From assembly GCF_008801475.1 (NCBI RefSeq), contig NZ_VZPP01000004.1, positions 310,001 through 374,000 on the forward strand: a stretch of 64,000 nt of DNA, read 5' to 3'. Made by a program: the position numbers and the translations under genes. How positions within the stretch are numbered: the first letter of the stretch is position 1; every line of letters starts with the position of its first letter. This DNA is from Pseudomonas moorei. GTDB taxonomy: Bacteria; Pseudomonadota; Gammaproteobacteria; Pseudomonadales; Pseudomonadaceae. This document shows, one piece after another, positions 16,416 to 24,480 of this stretch. A model generated the notes under the pieces. The model did not search any database, was not told the origin of the DNA, and saw only the letters and a program-made list of their open reading frames with translations.

Positions 16416-16441
16416 TTTGTAGGAGCGAGCTTGTTCCGACA
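16416..16441 (+). repeat. Solitary diverged REP after pyrD
   Basis: TTGTAGGAGCGAGCTTGTTC followed by CGACAG resembles a REP head with a degenerate second half, 4 bases after the pyrD stop. Confidence 0.5.
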
Positions 16442-16455
16442 GAACGAACAGGCAT

Positions 16456-16480
16456 AAAAAAGGGCTCCTCGAAGGAGCCC
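16456..16480 (-). terminator. rmf terminator
   Basis: Minus strand GGGCTCCTTCGAGGAGCCC (16462-16480) followed by a T run (16456-16461). Confidence 0.9.
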
Positions 16481-16566
16481 CTGGGCCGGAGCCCGCCGTC
16501 CGGATGGGACGTGCGTGGTTAATTCGTTACGTAATCAGATTGTCGTGTCGGAGTGTGTGCCCTGTG

Positions 16567-16782
16567 TTAGCCGACGGCGTGAAGTTCGTTGAGTCTGTGG
16601 ATTCCCGCAGTGCCGGTCATACCGTCCCAGTTGTCGCCGCGTCCTTCTCGCCAGCCGTTAATCCAGGCTTGGCGTACCGACGGTAGAGTAAATGGGCAAA
16701 GCTCACGGGATTTGCCACCAACGCCATATTGATATCCGCGCAAAAACGCTCTTTCCAACGGATCACGCTTAAGTCTTCTCAT
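16567..16782 (-). CDS. rmf: Ribosome modulation factor
   Basis: A basic 71-residue protein with the RMF signature RRLKRDPLERAFLRGYQYGVGGKSRELCPF...RQAWINGWREGRGDNWDG. It binds the 30S subunit near the anti-Shine-Dalgarno and drives 70S dimerisation into hibernating 100S particles in stationary phase. The ATG at 16782 is preceded by AGGGTGT-like sequence and by a strongly structured leader (16821-16914). It lies opposite pyrD and divergent from rlmKL, the same order as in other Pseudomonas. Confidence 0.96.
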   Translation of the reverse strand: MRRLKRDPLERAFLRGYQYGVGGKSRELCPFTLPSVRQAWINGWREGRGDNWDGMTGTAGIHRLNELHAVG

Positions 16783-16820
16783 AGGGTGTAGCCCTCACTT
16801 GTTGACTGTTTTCATCGCGT

Positions 16821-16914
16821 CGACCTCAATCGAGGTCAGGCAGAAAAACTCTGCCGTTGGGGGGCTCGCTGCCGGCGTGGCGAGCCAAGGTGTTGGCGTC
16901 ATTGCGGCGCCAAC
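16821..16914 (-). ncRNA. rmf leader RNA motif (four tandem hairpins)
   Basis: On the minus strand, in order toward rmf: 16892-16914 GTTGGCG/CGCCAAC (7 bp), 16863-16886 GGCTCGC/GCGAGCC (7 bp), 16838-16854 GGCAGA/TCTGCC (6 bp) and 16821-16836 GACCTC/GAGGTC (6 bp), all perfect and non-overlapping, ending 38 bases before the start codon. A conserved rmf 5'-UTR structure has been described in Pseudomonas; I identify this by position and structure, without an alignment. No T run follows any stem, so they are not terminators. Confidence 0.7.
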
Positions 16915-17208
16915 CTGAGTTGAGTTCTAACCAATGCGTCACATCGAGGGAATGATCGTTTTGTCATAAGGACGTAACCATAAAGATGCTATGGCCATAA
17001 GTAACACGATGTTTGTCGCGTATTTATTGATCAAAGCCCTGTATGATCGGCCCCCCGCCGGATGCCGGGGTTAATCCTTTGGTGAGAATGCCTCGCGTTG
17101 CAGCGCGGGATTATTCGACGAAGGGTCGAGTTATGACATTTTGTTGCATCAACTTTTTTATCTGTCCTTGCATCTAAGCTCTTTTAACCCGAGCAGCAGG
17201 GGTGGAAC
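16915..17208. other. Shared upstream region of rmf and rlmKL
   Basis: About 290 bases between the two structured leaders. It must hold promoters for the divergent rmf and rlmKL, but I see no promoter that stands out on either strand and no open frame with a credible product. Confidence 0.4.
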
Positions 17209-17285
17209 GGCACACCTTCGTGCCACGCGGGCGCTCTTCGAGAAAAGCGCCTGATTGAAAACCGGGCCGGCAATGCGTTGCCGGC
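17209..17285 (+). promoter_or_regulatory. Structured leader of rlmKL (three perfect hairpins)
   Basis: 17209-17224 GGCAC/GTGCC, 17230-17251 GGCGCT/AGCGCC and 17266-17285 GCCGGCAA[TGCG]TTGCCGGC (8 bp). The last ends 28 bases before the rlmKL ATG. No T-rich tract follows. Role unknown. Confidence 0.5.
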
Positions 17286-17313
17286 TCACTCAGCTAAAGG
17301 CTCTGGAACTCCC

Positions 17314-19584
17314 ATGTCCGATCGTTTCGAACTCTTCCTCACTTGCCCCAAAGGCCTTGAAGGCCTGCTCATCGAGGAAGCCGTCGGGCTTGGCCTTGAG
17401 GAAGCACGGGAGCACACCTCTGCCGTGCGCGGCATGGCCACCATGGAAACCGCTTATCGCCTGTGCCTGTGGTCGCGTCTGGCGAACCGCGTGCTACTGG
17501 TGCTCAAGCGCTTCCCGATGAAGGACGCCGAAGACCTCTATCACGGCGTGCTCGATATCGAGTGGCAAGACCACATGCTCAACGACGGCACCCTGGCCGT
17601 CGAGTTCAGCGGTCACGGCTCGGGCATCGACAACACCCACTTCGGCGCCTTGAAGGTCAAGGACGCCATCGTCGACAAACTGCGCACCCCGCAAGGTGAC
17701 CGCCCGTCCATCGACAAGCTCAACCCGGACCTGCGCATCCACCTGCGCCTGGACCGTGGCGAAGCGATCCTCTCCCTCGACCTGTCCGGTCACAGCCTGC
17801 ACCAGCGCGGTTACCGCCTGCAGCAGGGCGCGGCGCCGCTGAAGGAAAACCTCGCGGCCGCCATCCTGATCCGTTCCGGCTGGCCACGCATTGCAGCCGA
17901 AGGCGGGGCGCTGGCGGACCCGATGTGCGGTGTTGGTACATTCCTCGTCGAAGCGGCAATGATCGCCGCCGATATGGCGCCGAACCTGCGCCGCGAGCAG
18001 TGGGGCTTCACCGCGTGGCTCGGTCACGTGCCGGCGCTCTGGAAAAAACTGCATGAAGAAGCCGTCGAGCGTGCCGCGGCCGGTCTGGCCAAGCCGCCGC
18101 TGTGGATTCGCGGTTACGAAGCCGACCCGCGTCTGATTCAGCCGGGCCGCAACAACGTCGAGCGTGCCGGCCTGAGCGAGTGGATCAAGATCTACCAGGG
18201 CGAAGTCGCGACCTTCGAGCCGCGCCCTGACCAGAACCAGAAAGGCCTGGTGATCTGCAACCCGCCGTACGGCGAGCGTCTGGGCGACGAGGCGAGCCTG
18301 CTCTACCTCTACCAGAACCTCGGCGAACGCCTGCGTCAGGCCTGCCTGAACTGGGAAGCGGCCGTGTTCACCGGCGCGCCGGACCTGGGCAAGCGCATGG
18401 GCATCCGCAGCCACAAACAGTATTCGTTCTGGAACGGCGCCTTGCCGTGCAAACTGCTGCTGATCAAGGTGCTGCCGGACCAGTTCGTCACCGGCGAGCG
18501 TCGTTCCCCGGAACAGCGTCAGGCCGAGCGTGAGCAAGCGATCTATGATCAGGCGCCGACCGAGCCGCAAGAGCGCAAGTACAACAAAAACGGCAATCCG
18601 ATCAAACCGGCTCCGGCACCGGCTCCGGTAATCGAGCAGCCGCGCCTGAGCGAAGGCGGGCAGATGTTCGCCAACCGCCTGCAAAAAAATCTCAAGGCGC
18701 TGGGCAAGTGGGTCAAGCGTGAGGGCATCGATTGCTACCGCGTCTACGATGCCGACATGCCGGAATACTCCATGGCCATCGACCTGTATCACGATTGGGT
18801 CCACGTTCAGGAATACGCTGCGCCGAAATCCATCGACCCGGAAAAGGCTTCGGCGCGCATGTTCGATGCCCTGGCGGCGATTCCGCAGGCCTTGAACATC
18901 GACAAGAGCCGTGTGGTGGTCAAGCGCCGCGAGCGTCAGAGCGGCACCAAACAGTACGAGCGTCAGGCTGCGCAGGGCAAATTCGTCGAGGTCAACGAAG
19001 GCGGCGTGAAGCTGCTGGTGAACCTCACCGATTACCTCGACACCGGTCTGTTCCTCGATCACCGGCCGATGCGCATGCGCATTCAGAAAGAGGCGGCCGG
19101 CAAGCGTTTCCTCAACCTGTTCTGCTACACCGCGACGGCCAGCGTTCATGCGGCCAAGGGCGGCGCGCGCAGCACCACCAGCGTTGACCTGTCGAAAACC
19201 TACCTGGACTGGGCGCGTCGCAACCTGTCGCTGAACGGTTTTTCCGACAAGAACCGCCTGGAGCAGGGCGATGTGATGGCCTGGCTGGAAAATGCCCGTG
19301 AAGAGTACGACCTGATCTTCATCGACCCGCCGACCTTCTCCAACTCCAAGCGCATGGAAGGGATCTTCGACGTGCAACGTGACCAGGTGCAGTTGATTGA
19401 CCTGGCCATGGCGCGTCTGGCGCCAGGCGGGGTGCTGTACTTCTCCAACAACTTCCGCAAGTTCGAGCTCGAACCCAACCTCAGCGAGCGTTATGCGGTC
19501 GAGGAAATCACCGCCCAGACCATCGATCCGGATTTTGCCCGTAATGGCAAGATTCACCGTGCCTGGAAAATCATGGCCCGCTGA
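17314..19584 (+). CDS. rlmL: Bifunctional 23S rRNA methyltransferase RlmKL
   Basis: A 756-residue fusion of two SAM methyltransferases: the N-terminal RlmL part (THUMP domain, then PMCGVGTFLVEAA as motif I and VICNPPYGERLG as the catalytic NPPY motif) makes m2G2445, and the C-terminal RlmK part (LNLFCYTATASVHAAKGGA motif I, DLIFIDPPTFSNSKRM) makes m7G2069. A Pro/Ala linker (KPAPAPAPV) separates the halves near residue 435. The ATG at 17314 gives the family start MSDRFELFLTCPKGLE. A very long antisense frame exists but is a codon-bias shadow. Confidence 0.95.
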   Translation: MSDRFELFLTCPKGLEGLLIEEAVGLGLEEAREHTSAVRGMATMETAYRLCLWSRLANRVLLVLKRFPMKDAEDLYHGVLDIEWQDHMLNDGTLAVEFSGHGSGIDNTHFGALKVKDAIVDKLRTPQGDRPSIDKLNPDLRIHLRLDRGEAILSLDLSGHSLHQRGYRLQQGAAPLKENLAAAILIRSGWPRIAAEGGALADPMCGVGTFLVEAAMIAADMAPNLRREQWGFTAWLGHVPALWKKLHEEAVERAAAGLAKPPLWIRGYEADPRLIQPGRNNVERAGLSEWIKIYQGEVATFEPRPDQNQKGLVICNPPYGERLGDEASLLYLYQNLGERLRQACLNWEAAVFTGAPDLGKRMGIRSHKQYSFWNGALPCKLLLIKVLPDQFVTGERRSPEQRQAEREQAIYDQAPTEPQERKYNKNGNPIKPAPAPAPVIEQPRLSEGGQMFANRLQKNLKALGKWVKREGIDCYRVYDADMPEYSMAIDLYHDWVHVQEYAAPKSIDPEKASARMFDALAAIPQALNIDKSRVVVKRRERQSGTKQYERQAAQGKFVEVNEGGVKLLVNLTDYLDTGLFLDHRPMRMRIQKEAAGKRFLNLFCYTATASVHAAKGGARSTTSVDLSKTYLDWARRNLSLNGFSDKNRLEQGDVMAWLENAREEYDLIFIDPPTFSNSKRMEGIFDVQRDQVQLIDLAMARLAPGGVLYFSNNFRKFELEPNLSERYAVEEITAQTIDPDFARNGKIHRAWKIMAR

Positions 19585-19598
19585 TACGCGGATCCACT

Positions 19599-19701
19599 CG
19601 TAGGAGCGGGCGTGCTCGCGATGGTCCTCAACGATCACGCGTGCATTATTGAATGCACGCGGTACATCGGAGTCCATCGCAAGCCGGCTCGCTTCTGCGG
19701 G
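19599..19701. repeat. REPIN after rlmKL
   Basis: REP heads 19599-19624 (CGTAGGAGCGGGCGTGCTCG then CGATG) and 19673-19701 in inverted orientation. Between them, CGCGTGCATT and AATGCACGCG form a nested 10-bp perfect hairpin. Confidence 0.75.
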
Positions 19702-19785
19702 GCACTGGTCAAATTAGTGGCTAATAGCTATAACTCCACTCAGGGCCAAAGGGCTTTCCTGCACCTGGCGTTTTGAGTCGCGTTT

Positions 19786-22197
19786 ATGTCGTTGCACGCC
19801 GTGCGCCCAAAAATCCTGGGTTTTATCAGCGAAGACGTTTCGGCCTGGCTGGTCGCGCTTCTGGTATTGCTCGTCGGCGGGATCCTCACGGGATTGCTGG
19901 CCTGGTCGACGCTGAATGTGTTTCAGCATCAACTGCGGCAACGTTTCCAGCTGCTGGCCAGCGAGCGTTACAGCCGTATTGAAGAACGTTTCCAGGATCA
20001 GGAGCAGCGCCTCGATGGCCTGCGCCGCTTCTTTACCAATTCCGATGCGGTCTCCCGTGCAGAATTCAACGGCTATACACAGCCGCTGTTGCGCCGTACC
20101 CAGGCCTATTCGTTCGCCCAGCGGATAAGGGGCGACCAGCGGGAGGCGTTCGAGCGTCGAGTGCGGGATGAGGGCCTGACGAATTTCACCGTGCGCGAGC
20201 TCAACGCTGATGGTCAACTGCAACCGGCCGGCGAGCGTGATGAGTACGTGGTGGTGCTGTACAGCCAGACGCAAAGCAAGCTCGGTGCGCCGTTTGGCTA
20301 TGACTTGCTGGCCCAGCCCTTGCGGCGCGCGACCCTGGAGAGGGCCGATCAGCATCGCGGCATGGCGGTGTCGCAACCCATGCATCTGGTCAGTATCGAA
20401 CCCGCCTATGCGCGGGGCGTGCTGCTGGTCGCGCCAGTCACGTTGCGCGATGACCCCGATGCGGTAAACAACAAACCCTTCGGTTATGTCATGGCGGTGA
20501 TCAGCATGCGCCAGTTGCTGGCCGACGGATTGCCCGAGGCTGAGCGTGACTACCTGTCGGTGCGCATTCTCGATTTATCCACAGACGATCAGCATGAAGT
20601 GCTGTTCGAATCGCCCAATGCACCGGCACTCAGTGAATTGTCGACGACTCGCCTGTTACGCCTGGCTGACCATGATTATCAGGTCGATATCCAGCCCAGC
20701 GAGGCCTTCCTGTTGGCCAATCATTCGTCAGTGACCACGCTGGTGGTACTCGGCGGTTTGCTCAGTGTGCTGCTCAGTGCCTTGCTGTATGTGCTGGTCA
20801 GTCAGCGTCAGCGCGCGTTGAAGCTGGTTGAGCAGCGCACCGGTGAACTGCGCGCCCGCGAGCAGGAATTACGCGGCACCCACGGCCAACTGCGCGGTGT
20901 GCTGAATGCCGCGACCCAGGTAGCGATCATCGCCACGGACTTGCGTGGGGTCATCAGCACCTTCAATGCTGGCGCCGAACAGATGCTCGGCTACCGCGCC
21001 GCCGAAGTGGTGGGGCACATGACCCTGGAAAACCTGCACCTGCCCCGGGAGCTGGAAGCACGTTCGGCGGAGTTGAGCGCACGTTATGGCAAACCGGTGC
21101 CAACCTGCCACGCGATGCTGGTCGAGGGCAGCGTGGAAGGCAATGTAGAGGGCGGCCACGAAGCGCAGGAATGGACGCTCGTACGGGGCGATGGCAGCCA
21201 CCTGATGGTCAACATGCTGGCGACCCCGGTGCTGGACGAGCAGGGGTTGTGGGTCGGACACCTGGCGGTTTGCATCGACATCACCGAGCGCAAACGCGTG
21301 CATGAAGCGCTGGCGGCACGGGACGTATTGTTGAAAAAGCTCAGCGCCCATGTGCCCGGCGGGATCTACCAGTTCAAGATGGAATTCGACGGTCGCTTCA
21401 GCGTGATCTACGCCAGCGACGGTATCCGCGAGATCTACGAACTCGATCCGGACGTGCTGTTGCTCAACGCCGAGGCGATCTTCACGCGAATTCATCCCCA
21501 GGACACTACCCGGGTCCGTGCCTCGATCCGGGCTTCTGCCGAGACCCTCAGCCACTGGCGCGAGGAATACCGCGTGCAGCTTCCCCAGCGCGGCCTGCGT
21601 TGGGTGCGCGGCGAGGCGACCCCCGAGGAGCTGCCCGGCGGCGGTGTGCTCTGGCATGGTTATATCTCGGACATCTCCGATTTGAAGCGGGTGGAAGAAG
21701 AGCTGCGCGCGCTGTCTGTCACCGATTCCCTGACTGGCATTCACAACCGTCGCTATTTCCAGGAACGCCTGACCAGCGAAATGGCCCGGGTCGAGCGCGG
21801 TGGTGGCGAACTCTCGGTGATCATGCTCGATATCGACCACTTCAAGCGCATCAATGACCAGTATGGTCATGCCGTCGGCGATCGGGTGTTGAAGGCGGTG
21901 TGCGAGCGCATCGGCCTGCGGTTGCGCCGCACGGACGTGTTCTGTCGTCTGGGTGGCGAAGAGTTCATGGTGCTTTGCCCGGACATTGGCGGTGAACAGG
22001 CTTATCTGCTGGCGCTGGAATTGTGGCAAAGCTTGCGCAGTGCACCGATCGACGAAGTGGGGGTGGTTACCGCGAGTTTCGGGATTGCCAGTTGGCGGGC
22101 CGGCGAGGGCGCCGATGCGCTGTTGCTGCGGGCGGACTCGGGGGTTTATGTGGCGAAACAGGAGGGGAGGGATCGAGTGCAGGGCGAGGCGGACTGA
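19786..22197 (+). CDS. Membrane diguanylate cyclase with CHASE and PAS domains
   Basis: An 803-residue sensor cyclase. Order: membrane helix about 15-40 (LVALLVLLVGGILTGLLAW), periplasmic CHASE domain (about 60-300, with RRTQAYSFAQRIRG), second helix about 318-340, a PAS domain about 365-500 (ATQVAIIATDLRGVISTFNAGAEQMLGY), a second PAS-like region to about 635, and a GGDEF domain. The active site reads GGEEF at residues 723-727 and is preceded by RRTD five residues before it, the RxxD inhibitory site, so it is predicted to be an active, product-inhibited c-di-GMP synthase. No EAL domain. It stands alone between two REPINs; the input signal is unknown. Confidence 0.9.
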   Translation: MSLHAVRPKILGFISEDVSAWLVALLVLLVGGILTGLLAWSTLNVFQHQLRQRFQLLASERYSRIEERFQDQEQRLDGLRRFFTNSDAVSRAEFNGYTQPLLRRTQAYSFAQRIRGDQREAFERRVRDEGLTNFTVRELNADGQLQPAGERDEYVVVLYSQTQSKLGAPFGYDLLAQPLRRATLERADQHRGMAVSQPMHLVSIEPAYARGVLLVAPVTLRDDPDAVNNKPFGYVMAVISMRQLLADGLPEAERDYLSVRILDLSTDDQHEVLFESPNAPALSELSTTRLLRLADHDYQVDIQPSEAFLLANHSSVTTLVVLGGLLSVLLSALLYVLVSQRQRALKLVEQRTGELRAREQELRGTHGQLRGVLNAATQVAIIATDLRGVISTFNAGAEQMLGYRAAEVVGHMTLENLHLPRELEARSAELSARYGKPVPTCHAMLVEGSVEGNVEGGHEAQEWTLVRGDGSHLMVNMLATPVLDEQGLWVGHLAVCIDITERKRVHEALAARDVLLKKLSAHVPGGIYQFKMEFDGRFSVIYASDGIREIYELDPDVLLLNAEAIFTRIHPQDTTRVRASIRASAETLSHWREEYRVQLPQRGLRWVRGEATPEELPGGGVLWHGYISDISDLKRVEEELRALSVTDSLTGIHNRRYFQERLTSEMARVERGGGELSVIMLDIDHFKRINDQYGHAVGDRVLKAVCERIGLRLRRTDVFCRLGGEEFMVLCPDIGGEQAYLLALELWQSLRSAPIDEVGVVTASFGIASWRAGEGADALLLRADSGVYVAKQEGRDRVQGEAD

Positions 22198-22209
22198 CCC
22201 GACGCAATC

Positions 22210-22296
22210 CCTGTAGGAGCGAGCCCGCTCGCGATGGTGCATCAGCTACAGAGTTGTCAACTGACACACCATCGCGACCAGGCTCGCTCCTGCACT
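22210..22296. repeat. REPIN between the cyclase and dacB
   Basis: CTGTAGGAGCGAGCCCGCTC then GCGATGGTG at 22210-22239 and its inverted partner CACCATCGCGACCAGGCTCG then CTCCTGCA at 22267-22296. It separates the two converging genes and probably acts as a terminator. Confidence 0.8.
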
Positions 22297-22311
22297 GGGT
22301 TTCGCGGCGTA

Positions 22312-23772
22312 TTACAGCGCCGAGGCGGTCTGCGCCAGTTTTGGCTGGCGATACAGGTCCAGCAGCACCTGATCAAGCACCGACGAGGCGCCAAACGGTG
22401 CCTTGTCGTTGAGGATCGCCACCACGGCCCAGGTATTGCCGTTGACGTCGCGGCTGAAGCCGGCGATTGCGCGCACGGTATTCAGGGTACCGGTCTTGAC
22501 GTGGGCTTCACCGCGCATTGCCGTGGTTTTCAGGCGTTTGCGCATGGTGCCGTCAGTGCCGGCAATCGGCATCGAGCTGATGTATTCGGCGGCGTAAGGG
22601 CTGTGCCACGCGGCTTGCAGCATCGAGGCCATTTCCCGGGCGCTGACGCGTTCGGAGCGGGACAGGCCGGAACCGTTTTCCATCACCAGGTGCGGTGCGG
22701 TGATGCCTTTCTTCGCCAGCCACTGACGCACCACACGCTGGGCGGCCTTGGCGTCGTCGGCATCGGCGTCGGTACGGAATTTCTGGCCCAGGCTCAGGAA
22801 CAGCTGTTGAGCCATGGTGTTGTTACTGTATTTGTTGATGTCGCGGATGATTTCCGCCAGGTCCGGCGAGAACGCCCGTGCCAGCACCTTGGCGTCTTTG
22901 GGCGTTGGCGCCAGGACATCTTTGCCCTGGATGCTGCCGCCCAGTTCCTTCCAGATCGCGCGCACGGCGCCGGCGGTGTAGGTCGCGTGGTCGAGCAGCG
23001 ACAGGTAGGTCTGCGAACTGCAGCCTTCTCCCAACTGGCCACCCACGGTCACGGTCACGCTGCCATCGGCCTGGGGCACCGGGTTGTAGCGCACACCACC
23101 GGTGCATTGTTTGGAATTGATGGCCTTGACCTGATTGTCGATGCGGATGGTGGCAATCGGTGGCTCCACCGAAACCAATACCTTGCCCGAGTCGTTACGC
23201 GCAACGAATCGCAGGGCCTTGAGGTTGACCAGCAACGCATCGGGCTTGACCAGGAACGGTTTGTTTTCGTCGTTGCCGTCGTCATTGAACTCCGGCAGTT
23301 GCGGTTGCACGAAGAAGCTCTTGTCCAGCACCAGATCGCCGGTGACCTGGGTCACGCCATTGGCCCGCAGGTCGCGCATCAGCAGCCAGAGTTTCTCCAT
23401 GTTCAGCTTCGGATCGCCGCCACCCTTGAGGTAGAGGTTGCCGTTGAGGATGCCGCCACTGAGGGTGCCATCGGTGTAGAACTCGGTTTTCCACTGATGG
23501 TTCGGGCCGAGCATTTCCAGGGCCGCGTAGGTGGTCACCAGTTTCATGGTCGAGGCCGGGTTGACCGACACATCAGCGTTGAAAACAGTCGGGGTGCCGG
23601 GGCCGGTGAGTGGAATCATCACCAGCGACAGGGCGTTGTCCTGCAATTTGCTGGCCTTGAGGGCTTTCTCAACGTTGGGCGATAACGCGGTGTTGATCGG
23701 ATCAGCGTAGACGGGGAGGGCCAGGGGAAGGAGAAGACCGGCCAGGAGCAATGGACGCAACGATTTGATCAT
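22312..23772 (-). CDS. dacB: D-alanyl-D-alanine carboxypeptidase/endopeptidase (PBP4)
   Basis: A 486-residue periplasmic class C penicillin-binding protein that trims and cleaves peptide cross-links of peptidoglycan. Signal peptide SLRPLLLAGLLLPLALPVYA is followed by the three active-site motifs: STMK (Ser nucleophile, in NPASTMKLVTTYAALE), SNN (in NKYSNNTMAQQ) and KTG (in GEAHVKTGTLNTVRAIAG). The ATG at 23772 is chosen as the start of the signal peptide; 17 extra upstream codons are open but lack a reason. In Pseudomonas, loss of dacB is known to derepress AmpC. Confidence 0.95.
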   Translation of the reverse strand: MIKSLRPLLLAGLLLPLALPVYADPINTALSPNVEKALKASKLQDNALSLVMIPLTGPGTPTVFNADVSVNPASTMKLVTTYAALEMLGPNHQWKTEFYTDGTLSGGILNGNLYLKGGGDPKLNMEKLWLLMRDLRANGVTQVTGDLVLDKSFFVQPQLPEFNDDGNDENKPFLVKPDALLVNLKALRFVARNDSGKVLVSVEPPIATIRIDNQVKAINSKQCTGGVRYNPVPQADGSVTVTVGGQLGEGCSSQTYLSLLDHATYTAGAVRAIWKELGGSIQGKDVLAPTPKDAKVLARAFSPDLAEIIRDINKYSNNTMAQQLFLSLGQKFRTDADADDAKAAQRVVRQWLAKKGITAPHLVMENGSGLSRSERVSAREMASMLQAAWHSPYAAEYISSMPIAGTDGTMRKRLKTTAMRGEAHVKTGTLNTVRAIAGFSRDVNGNTWAVVAILNDKAPFGASSVLDQVLLDLYRQPKLAQTASAL

Positions 23773-24004
23773 GTGAAATAAAACCCTACAGCCGAGGGGG
23801 AAAAGACGAGGGCATGAAAACAAATTCCCTCAGTGGTCATGAAAGTGTCGGCATTATGCCCCAAGGTGTTGTGGCTTGTGCCGTGCCTTGGCCCTCTAAT
23901 CCGCTATTTTTTACCAATGGCAGGCCTGGCGCCGTTCAGAGGCGGGCAATCGGCGGCTTAAACTGCTAAAGTGCCGCCCGTTATTACTTAAGAGGATTGT
24001 TCCA

Positions 24005-24349
24005 ATGGCGACTAACCGTTCCCAGCGTCTGCGCAAAAAACTGTGCGTCGATGAATTTCAAGAGCTGGGTTTCGAGCTGAACCTGGATTTCAAAGAAGAT
24101 TTGGCTGATGAAGCCATTGATGCTTTCCTCGACGCGTTCCTGAAAGAAGCCATGGAAGCCAACGGTCTGGGCTATGTGGGCGGCGACGACTTCGGTCTGG
24201 TTTGCCTGCAGAAGCGTGGTTCGGTGACTGAAGCTCAGCGCGCCGCTGTTGAAGCCTGGCTCAAGGGCCGCAGCGAACTGACCGAAGCAACTGTCAGCCC
24301 GCTGATCGACGTGTGGTACCCGGAAAAGCCGATCAATCCGGTAGCTTGA
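24005..24349 (+). CDS. yggL: YggL family 50S ribosome-binding protein (DUF469)
   Basis: A 114-residue acidic protein (NRSQRLRKKLCVDEFQELGFELNLDFKEDLADEAIDAFLDAFL...VTEAQRAAVEAWLKGRSELTEATVSPLIDVWY), full length for the YggL family, which associates with the large ribosomal subunit. AGAGGA lies just before the ATG. The next gene downstream is convergent, separated by a clear terminator. Confidence 0.9.
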   Translation: MATNRSQRLRKKLCVDEFQELGFELNLDFKEDLADEAIDAFLDAFLKEAMEANGLGYVGGDDFGLVCLQKRGSVTEAQRAAVEAWLKGRSELTEATVSPLIDVWYPEKPINPVA

Positions 24350-24360
24350 TGTTCTGAAAA

Positions 24361-24388
24361 GCGGCGACCCATGGGTCGCCGTTTTTTT
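24361..24388 (+). terminator. yggL terminator
   Basis: GGCGACCCATGGGTCGCC hairpin followed by seven Ts. Confidence 0.92.
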
Positions 24389-24450
24389 GTAAGCGTCGCG
24401 ATGAACCTGAAAGCGCTGCGGGGCGTCATGTGTCAAGCGTTATCGTTGAC

Positions 24451-24480
24451 GACCATCGCGAGCAGGCTCGCTCCTACAAG
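24451..24480 (-). repeat. Solitary REP overlapping the benE-type stop codon
   Basis: On the minus strand the REP (TTGTAGGAGCGAGCCTGCTC then GCGATGGTC) contains the TAG stop of the permease gene at 24474-24476. Confidence 0.85.

Noticed and set aside
17494..19677. 727-codon frame antisense to rlmKL
   Set aside because: High-GC shadow of a well-supported gene; no motif, no ribosome site.
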